Source: Rheinheimera sp. 1928-s (GTDB taxonomy: Bacteria > Pseudomonadota > Gammaproteobacteria > Enterobacterales > Alteromonadaceae). Taken from it: a DNA stretch of 32,412 bases. The translations under genes were made by a program, and so were the position numbers. The notes under the pieces were generated by a model. That model was not told the DNA's origin, searched no databases, and worked only from the letters and a program-made list of their open reading frames with translations. Positions 27,516-32,412 of the stretch are shown here, piece by piece (the stretch's first letter is position 1; every line of letters starts with the position of its first letter). The DNA lies in assembly GCF_029269265.1 (NCBI RefSeq), contig NZ_JARIXP010000016.1, positions 1 through 32,412 on the forward strand, read 5' to 3'.

Positions 27516-28763
27516 TTAACGCACAACGCTGACAGTGTCTGCGTCCTGAAATCCTGCCATGTCGGATAAGACAAATTGCTCACCTTCAATGGCACCTTGG
27601 TGTAGCTGTAAAAAACGTCCGGCTTCGTCGCCAAACTGCACTGCTGTGGCGGACAAGGTATTAGTGCTTGGATCCAGTTTAAACAGTCTGGTCTGGCTAT
27701 GACTTTGGCTATTCACCGGACGGTCCAGGTATAAAGTGTTCGTCAGCTCAGCGGTAAAAATCTGTGCATCTATATTGAGTTCTGGCCGGGCAGAGGCAGG
27801 GATAGCGTCAACAAAAGTGAGTTCCACTTCGATAGTGCCTTCGACGACCTGGGGCGTTACCCTGCTGACCACGGCATCAGCTTGTTCACGCCTGGTATTA
27901 ATACGGGCTTTTTGGCCGGGCCGAATTTGTTCGGCTTTGCTTTGGGATACCCGCACCAGAGCCAATAAATCTTTATCACTGCCTACCAATGCCAGCTCCT
28001 GACCTGCAGTTACACTTTGGCCCAGTTCAACCGGAACTCGTTGCAACACACCTTCGATCCCAGAGCGTACTGTCAGTTGATCCAATCGCTGTTTTAAACG
28101 TTGCTCGCGGGCTATCGCCTGATTCAGTTGCTCTTGCGAAATGGTCAACGCTTCCTGATTGACCAGCTTTAGCTGATCCAGTCGCTTCTGTTGTAACTGA
28201 ACTTGTTGTGCCAGTTGAGATTTCTCCAGCACTGTGGTCTGAAAACTTAACTGTGAAACTATGCCCTTAGCTGCCATTTCCGCTTCTGCGCTGTGACGTA
28301 ATACCAGCATTTGATAGCGGGCATCTAATTCTGCAAACCGGCCTTCTTCGGTCAGCATGTCACGCTGGTTGTTTAAATGCTGACGGCGGAAATTGGCATG
28401 TTCCTGTGCTGTGGCCATGCTGGCTGTTTCGATTTGCTGCATCAGTTCCGGATCGCTTAAACGCAGGATGATGGAATCTGCTTGCACTACAGCGCCGGCT
28501 TTTAACACCACTTCTTCCACTGTGGCAGGTGCTAAGGCGCTGATCAGCTTTTGTTTATCTGAACGCAATACGCCATAACCATCCACTGTGACCTGCAGAT
28601 CGCCACGCTTCACAGTACCCAGCAATAAACCGGATTGTTCAATTTTGTATTGATAGCCAGGGGATGCAAACAAAGTACCCATCAGGACTAAAGCCGCCAG
28701 TGCGCTAACGACTAACACTGGCTTCTTCCAGAGCGCTGCAGCTTTTTCTTTTTTTATATCCAT
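27516..28763 (-). CDS. HlyD/MacA-type periplasmic adaptor
   Basis: Membrane-fusion protein that would link the inner-membrane pump to an outer-membrane channel. 415 residues: cytoplasmic basic start, one TM helix at ~15-33 (VLVVSALAALVLMGTLFA), first lipoyl half ~55-110, a long Gln/Leu-rich coiled coil from ~110 to ~230, second lipoyl half (SGIEGVLQRVPVELGQSVTAGQELALVG), then beta-barrel and membrane-proximal regions. First gene after the sigma54 promoter, with a leader of about 92 bases. No TolC-like channel gene is nearby. The long hairpin favours docking to a TolC-type channel, though some HlyD-like proteins act without one. Confidence 0.93.
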   Translation of the reverse strand: MDIKKEKAAALWKKPVLVVSALAALVLMGTLFASPGYQYKIEQSGLLLGTVKRGDLQVTVDGYGVLRSDKQKLISALAPATVEEVVLKAGAVVQADSIILRLSDPELMQQIETASMATAQEHANFRRQHLNNQRDMLTEEGRFAELDARYQMLVLRHSAEAEMAAKGIVSQLSFQTTVLEKSQLAQQVQLQQKRLDQLKLVNQEALTISQEQLNQAIAREQRLKQRLDQLTVRSGIEGVLQRVPVELGQSVTAGQELALVGSDKDLLALVRVSQSKAEQIRPGQKARINTRREQADAVVSRVTPQVVEGTIEVELTFVDAIPASARPELNIDAQIFTAELTNTLYLDRPVNSQSHSQTRLFKLDPSTNTLSATAVQFGDEAGRFLQLHQGAIEGEQFVLSDMAGFQDADTVSVVR

Positions 28764-28865
28764 ACTGATTTTCCGCCTTGCCTCTTATCGTTGAATCTAA
28801 GCACAGCCACGTCGAATTGTTGCAGGGAGACACTTCAAATCGGCGCAGCTATGTTTTTTCAATAG

Positions 28866-28881
28866 AGCAAAGGGTATGCCA
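28866..28881 (-). promoter_or_regulatory. Sigma54 promoter of the transporter operon
   Basis: On the - strand TGGCATACCCTTTGCT matches the sigma54 consensus TGGCACR-N4-TTGCW at all positions but one (T for C in the -24 box), with exact GG/GC spacing. The start would be near 28855, about 92 bases before the adaptor ATG. Confidence 0.88.
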
Positions 28882-28932
28882 CCATGTAAAGCTCTGATTT
28901 ATATTAATATTTATTGATTGTTGTGAAGGGTT

Positions 28933-28969
28933 AGTCCGGGATCGGACGCTTTGAGTCCGGAATCGGACT
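28933..28969. promoter_or_regulatory. Tandem upstream activator sites
   Basis: Two perfect palindromes, GTCCG-GGAT-CGGAC (28934-28947) and AGTCCG-GAAT-CGGACT (28954-28969), have centres 21 bases apart, two helical turns. They lie about 86 and 107 bases upstream of the predicted sigma54 start, standard for enhancers of NtrC-type activators. The obvious binder is the Fis-type helix-turn-helix of the regulator encoded at 30244-31623. Confidence 0.85.
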
Positions 28970-28988
28970 TTTAAATGGAGAAAAAGAA

Positions 28989-30260
28989 TCAATCTTGCGG
29001 CAAGAATAAAGTAGCGCAAGAGCCTGTTATACCGTCAGTTCTGTTGGTCAGATTCAATTCGCCTCCCAGTTGTTCAATGATCTGCCGGCATAAGGCTAAA
29101 CCTATGCCCTGACCCTGGGGTTTAGTACTGTAAAATGGCACAAATAAATCTTGTTGGTTACTAAGGCCAGGGCCTTGATCCAACAGCTGGATTTCAAGAT
29201 TGTGATTTTGTAGCTTGAAATGCAACAACACTGTGCCTGCCGGGCTACCTGCTTCAATGGCATTTTTTATCAGGTTAATCAACACCTGTTGCAACAACAT
29301 CTGATCACTTTTAAATACCAGCTCTGTACCGCTGGCTTGTAGTTGATGCTGCTGAAACAACAGCTGCAAAGAGTGAAACAATTGTCCGGCGTTAATCTGC
29401 TGGTGCTGGATCCGCAGCTCTTTATTCAGTTCGGCATAACGGCTGACAAAGTCCTGCAAATGCTGACTGCGTTCGTGGATCAAGGCCAGAGCGTCCTGAT
29501 CACGGCCTGGTGGCAATTTCTGCTGCAAATGTTCTGACAAACTGAGTACTGGCGTCAGTGAGTTACGAATTTCATGGCTCAGAACCCGGATCAATTGTTG
29601 CCAGGCTTGGAGCTGAGTTTCCCGCAAAGCCGCCTGAATGTTAATAAAAACCAGCAACTGGTGACGCTGGCCTTGATCCAAAAAACGACTTTGGCGGATC
29701 TGCCATTGTTTTGCTTTTTCTTTATTGACAAAATTCCAATGAGGTAAGGCGCTCAACCCCAAACTTTCTGCCGTCGCATGGCGCATACTTTGCCAGGGGC
29801 GGCCAAACAAATGGCTGAATTCGTTATTGGCGTAACTCAACTGCTGTTTATGATCAAACACCAGAATAGGGGTGTTTAACTGATCAATCAGCCGATACAG
29901 CAAAAACTGTTGTTCATCAAAATAGCTTTTCCGTTGCTGTAACTGCTCGCTGAGCTGCTGTAACTGGAGCTGTAGCTGTGCTGCTATCCCTTTCTGAAAA
30001 ACAGCCTTAGCCTGCAAACTGTAATCCTGATTTTGCATCGCCTCTAACTGCACACTGGTACGACGAAAAGCAGCAATAGTTTGCTGTCTAACGAAGTGCT
30101 GCCACCTGGTAATGAAAACAAAAGCACAACAGCTACTAAGCCAAACCCACCAATGGGGCCAGAACCAGCAAAGCAGTGATGCCAACGCCAAGCAAAGCAA
30201 AGCAATCAGCAGTGACTGCTTACGGCTTTGCGTTTCTATGCTGTCAGAGTTCCAGGCCAT
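28989..30260 (-). CDS. Sensor histidine kinase, NtrY/NtrB-like, no periplasmic domain
   Basis: Partner kinase of the adjacent regulator. The ATG at 30260 gives 423 residues and overlaps the regulator stop by 17 bases; a TTG at 30302 would be an alternative. Two TM helices (~16-33 and ~37-51) are joined by only a few residues (WPHWW), so there is no room for a periplasmic sensor. Next come a coiled-coil linker (~85-115) and a PAS-like region from ~122 (LNTPILVFDHKQQLSYANNEF). The phosphoacceptor His229 is in LSHEIRNSLTP and the N-box at NLIKNAIEA (Asn333). ATP lid motifs are DQGPGL (361-366) and GQGIGLAL. All catalytic motifs are intact. The stop lies 20 bases from the activator sites. Confidence 0.92.
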   Translation of the reverse strand: MAWNSDSIETQSRKQSLLIALLCLALASLLCWFWPHWWVWLSSCCAFVFITRWQHFVRQQTIAAFRRTSVQLEAMQNQDYSLQAKAVFQKGIAAQLQLQLQQLSEQLQQRKSYFDEQQFLLYRLIDQLNTPILVFDHKQQLSYANNEFSHLFGRPWQSMRHATAESLGLSALPHWNFVNKEKAKQWQIRQSRFLDQGQRHQLLVFINIQAALRETQLQAWQQLIRVLSHEIRNSLTPVLSLSEHLQQKLPPGRDQDALALIHERSQHLQDFVSRYAELNKELRIQHQQINAGQLFHSLQLLFQQHQLQASGTELVFKSDQMLLQQVLINLIKNAIEAGSPAGTVLLHFKLQNHNLEIQLLDQGPGLSNQQDLFVPFYSTKPQGQGIGLALCRQIIEQLGGELNLTNRTDGITGSCATLFLPQD

Positions 30261-31623
30261 GTTTTTCCAGTCTGCGGTATAAAGACGACTTGGTAATACC
30301 AAGCTTTTCAGCAGTTTTTTGTTTATTGCCCTGACAAAGTTGTAATGCCTGACGGATCAAGGTCAGTTCGGCCTGCTCCAGTGTCATCAAAGGTAAAGTT
30401 GCCGCTTGTGTTGCTACAGACAGCTGCTCATCCGGTAACGTCAGCTCCTTGAGTGAGATCTCTTTGTTTTGAGTTAACAACACGGCGCGCTCAAGCAGAT
30501 GACTCAGTTCTCTGATATTGCCAGGCCAGTGATACTGTTGTAACCGGCTTAATGCGTTGTGATGCAAAGTCAGGCCTGTCTTATGATAACGCTGGCCATG
30601 TTTGTGCAGGAAAAACTGGCAAAGGGGAGCTATATCTGCAGGTCTTTCTCTTAAAGGAGGTATACGAAATTCCAGTGTATTAAGGCGGTAATACAGATCC
30701 TGACGGAATTGGCCATTTTGGATCAAGGCAGAAAAATCAGCATTGGTTGCCGCAATCAGTCTTAGATCGCTGTGTTCAGTCTGACTGGATCCTACAGCTT
30801 CATACTGGCCTGACTCGAGTACACGCAACAACTTCGCCTGTTGCCCTAAGGGTAAAGTAGCGATTTCATCAAGAAACAAAGTGCCACCTTTAGCTAAGCT
30901 AAAACGGCCAGCCCTGGCTTCTTTGGCGTCAGTAAAAGCGCCTTTTTTATGGCCAAAAAGTTCGCTTTCAAATAAAGCTTCTGGGATAGCGGCCATATTG
31001 ACTGAAATCAAAGGCCCGGCTGATCGGCCTGAATGCTGGTGCAGCCAGTGTGCCAACTGACTTTTTCCTGTGCCGTTTTCGCCAGTCAGCAGAATATTAG
31101 CTTCTGTGGCTGCTACGGTTTGCAGCTGCTGCATCAGTGTCAGCATTTGCGAACTTTGCCAGACCAGCTCAAGTGGGGTCGATGACAACTGTTGGTGCAG
31201 GGCTTTATTCTGTCGGGTCAGTGTGGACAGCTTCAGCTGCTGCTGCAAAATTTGCTGCAGTCGTTGGTTATTCCATGGCTTTTCAACAAAGTCACCGGCA
31301 CCTGCCTGCATCGCCTGCACTACTAAGGTGGTATTCGACCAGGCCGTCATAGCTACGACTGGAATGTCATAACCCTGTTGTTGCAGGTAACGTAAGAAGC
31401 GCAACCCTTCCTCACCTGAAGTGGTATCCAGCTGAAAGTTCATATCCAGCAGGATCAGATCCGGTTGTTGTTGTTGCAGCCATTCGCGGGCTTGTACAGG
31501 GTTTTCCAGTTCTTCAATGCTGTAACCCAGATCTTCCAGCACAAAACGGGCTGCAAGTCTGACTTCGCGATTATCCTCTACAAGCAGGATCAGGGGCTGA
31601 TAATCCGGGCGCGTTTGCACCAT
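30244..31623 (-). CDS. Sigma54-dependent response regulator, NtrC family
   Basis: Transcription activator. 459 residues in three domains. Receiver (~10-125): acidic pair Glu16/Asp17, phosphoacceptor Asp60 in LILLDMNF, Thr93, Lys115 in EKPW. AAA+ domain (~150-385): Walker A GENGTGKS (181-188), the sigma54 contact loop GAFTDA (228-233) in place of GAFTGA, Walker B GGTLFLDE (246-253), and WPGNIRELSHLLERA. C-terminal Fis-type helix-turn-helix (~432-455, NKQKTAEKLGITKSSLYRRL). GGAG lies before the ATG. First gene of the regulator-kinase pair; it probably acts on the palindromes at 28933-28969. Confidence 0.95.
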   Translation of the reverse strand: MVQTRPDYQPLILLVEDNREVRLAARFVLEDLGYSIEELENPVQAREWLQQQQPDLILLDMNFQLDTTSGEEGLRFLRYLQQQGYDIPVVAMTAWSNTTLVVQAMQAGAGDFVEKPWNNQRLQQILQQQLKLSTLTRQNKALHQQLSSTPLELVWQSSQMLTLMQQLQTVAATEANILLTGENGTGKSQLAHWLHQHSGRSAGPLISVNMAAIPEALFESELFGHKKGAFTDAKEARAGRFSLAKGGTLFLDEIATLPLGQQAKLLRVLESGQYEAVGSSQTEHSDLRLIAATNADFSALIQNGQFRQDLYYRLNTLEFRIPPLRERPADIAPLCQFFLHKHGQRYHKTGLTLHHNALSRLQQYHWPGNIRELSHLLERAVLLTQNKEISLKELTLPDEQLSVATQAATLPLMTLEQAELTLIRQALQLCQGNKQKTAEKLGITKSSLYRRLEKHGLEL

Positions 31624-31647
31624 CTATAATTTCTCCATCTTCTTCTA

Positions 31648-31668
31648 TATATAGAGTGGCTCTATATA
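31648..31668. promoter_or_regulatory. Inverted repeat upstream of the response regulator gene
   Basis: TATATAGAG and CTCTATATA flank TGG: perfect 9-base arms, 25 bases before the regulator ATG. It could be an operator, a -10 region with built-in symmetry, or an mRNA hairpin. No convincing -35 box was found for the regulator gene on the - strand. Confidence 0.5.
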
Positions 31669-31786
31669 GCTTGGCTAAGCTTATTGCTTCATTGCATATC
31701 TGGCACTATAGCAAAAGCATCAGCAAAATAGATGCCAAAGCAAAAACTGGATCATTTAGTCCTGTCACTGCATGCTTTGATCGTCA

Positions 31787-31811
31787 GGATCCAGCGAAGG
31801 ATCCGTTTTTT
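31787..31811 (+). terminator. Weak terminator-like hairpin upstream of rrn
   Basis: GGATCC-AGCGAA-GGATCC can fold into a 6-bp stem, followed after one G by six T. No + strand gene precedes it, so it may only block stray antisense transcripts, or be a coincidence of GGATCC repeats. Confidence 0.35.
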
Positions 31812-31842
31812 AAGCAGATTTTGTACGTGAAATAAGCATAAA

Positions 31843-31856
31843 AACCGGATCCGGTT
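31843..31856. repeat. Perfect 14-base palindrome upstream of the rrn promoter
   Basis: AACCGGATCCGGTT, centred about 80 bases upstream of the predicted rRNA start, flanked on both sides by A-runs. Function unknown; it could be a protein site in the upstream activating region. Confidence 0.5.
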
Positions 31857-31875
31857 AAAAACTAAGCGGTCGAAC

Positions 31876-31931
31876 AGCTTTTATCAAAAAAGATCTTGCG
31901 GCTTAGTCTCAGATCTCTATAATGCGCTCCA
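31876..31931 (+). promoter_or_regulatory. rRNA operon P1-type promoter
   Basis: An A/T-rich UP-like element (TTTTATCAAAAAAGA) sits directly before TTGCGG (31896-31901). A 16-base spacer and TATAAT (31918-31923) follow, then GCGCTCC. The 16-base spacer and G/C-rich discriminator copy E. coli rrn P1 promoters and imply ppGpp/DksA and initiating-nucleotide control. Start near 31931, giving a leader of about 260 bases. No second promoter is clear; TATAAA at 31995 lacks a -35 box. Confidence 0.88.
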
Positions 31932-32008
31932 CACGATGCGACGGACTGATGCGAATCAAAAAGTCGATGTGAACAAATACTGAAAGGCGTTGATTATAAA
32001 CGACTTTC

Positions 32009-32041
32009 GCTTCAGTGAAATGAAGCACTGCTCTTTAACAA
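32009..32041 (+). promoter_or_regulatory. boxB-like hairpin and boxA of the rrn leader
   Basis: GCTTCA-GTGAAA-TGAAGC (32009-32026) forms a boxB-like hairpin, and TGCTCTTTAACAA (32029-32041) is an exact boxA. BoxA RNA binds NusB and S10 (NusE, encoded at 2514) to assemble the antitermination complex on rRNA transcripts. Confidence 0.92.
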
Positions 32042-32057
32042 TAAGCAATCAATCATC

Positions 32058-32070
32058 TGTGTGGGCACTC
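32058..32070 (+). promoter_or_regulatory. boxC of the rrn leader
   Basis: TGTGTGGGCACTC matches the conserved boxC seen 3' of boxA in enterobacterial and related rrn leaders. From here to 32189 the leader should contain the 5' strand of the 16S processing stem; its partner lies outside the window. Confidence 0.8.
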
Positions 32071-32189
32071 ACGGTTTAGATTCTGCAGCGAGCAATCGCA
32101 CAAAGAATATATATCAGTGAAGTGACTTACATAGAAATATGTTTTAAGTCAGTGATACTGAGCAGCTACTTCGGTGGCAAATTAAACTT

Positions 32190-32412
32190 TAATTGAAGAG
32201 TTTGATCATGGCTCAGATTGAACGCTGGCGGCAGGCCTAACACATGCAAGTCGAGCGGGGTTTTCGGACCTAGCGGCGGACGGGTGAGTAATGCGTAGGA
32301 AGCTGCCCGATAGAGGGGGATACCAGTTGGAAACGACTGTTAATACCGCATAATGTCTACGGACCAAAGTGTGGGACCTTCGGGCCACATGCTATCGGAT
32401 GCGCCTACGTGG
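32190..32412 (+). rRNA. rrs: 16S ribosomal RNA, 5' end (cut by window end)
   Basis: The first 223 bases of 16S rRNA. The start is set by aligning TAATTGAAGAG with the E. coli 5' end. AGAGTTTGATCATGGCTCAG (32197-32216) is the conserved 27F priming region. The V1 hairpin (around 32258-32272) is much shorter than in E. coli. The following V2 sequence (GATACCAGTTGGAAACGACT, ACCGCATAATGTCTACGG) is the form I associate with Rheinheimera/Alishewanella. The gene is transcribed away from the two-component genes. Confidence 0.97.

Noticed and set aside
16313-28763. CRISPR array, insertion sequence or prophage in the transporter region
   Set aside because: No regularly spaced repeats, transposase motifs or phage genes are visible; the glutamine-rich coding repeats are ordinary protein sequence.
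31701-31716. Sigma54-like TGGCAC on the + strand
   Set aside because: Only the -24 half is present; no TTGC at the required distance, and it points away from the regulator gene.
31969-32000. Second rrn promoter (P2)
   Set aside because: TATAAA is present at 31995-32000 but no reasonable -35 box lies 16-18 bases upstream.
32206-32388. 60-codon frame on the - strand
   Set aside because: It is antisense to the 16S rRNA and reflects conserved rRNA sequence, not a gene.

Overview
The window looks like a gammaproteobacterium of the Rheinheimera/Alishewanella group. The ribosomal proteins are very close to E. coli in sequence and order. The first 223 bases of the 16S rRNA, with their short V1 loop, resemble that group as I remember it; this was not searched.

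Left part (1-2311): the 3' end of tuf and its terminator, then a free-standing acyl-CoA dehydrogenase gene. That gene has its own promoter, overlapped by a perfect CAAAC-N4-GTTTG palindrome of the PsrA (fatty-acid degradation regulator) type, and its own terminator. It sits between the str and S10 operons.

Middle part (2310-16228): complete S10 (rpsJ-rplC-rplD-rplW-rplB-rpsS-rplV-rpsC-rplP-rpmC-rpsQ), spc (rplN-rplX-rplE-rpsN-rpsH-rplF-rplR-rpsE-rpmD-rplO-secY-rpmJ) and alpha (rpsM-rpsK-rpsD-rpoA-rplQ) operons on the + strand. Visible control elements are an S10 promoter with a structured leader, a terminator plus promoter at the S10/spc boundary, and an alpha-operon pseudoknot of the S4-binding type over the GTG start of rpsM. 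A strong bidirectional terminator ends the block.

Right part (16313-31623), all on the - strand and read from right to left: a sigma54-type response regulator and its histidine kinase. Next come two tandem GTCCG-N4-CGGAC palindromes and a near-consensus sigma54 promoter. The genes that follow are a HlyD-type adaptor, a MacB/LolD-type ATPase, a 77-residue membrane protein, and four large permeases of 826-856 residues, each an internal duplication of the MacB_PCD-FtsX module. The permeases alternate in type (2-1-2-1), so a pair appears to have been duplicated. The pieces read as one regulated unit: kinase and regulator drive a sigma54-dependent tripartite-like export or envelope-stress system, with one ATPase serving eight FtsX modules. 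Its substrate is unknown, and this is the most interesting part of the window.

Far right (31624-32412): intergenic region with several palindromes, then on the + strand an rrn P1-type promoter, boxB/boxA/boxC leader elements and the 5' end of a 16S rRNA gene.
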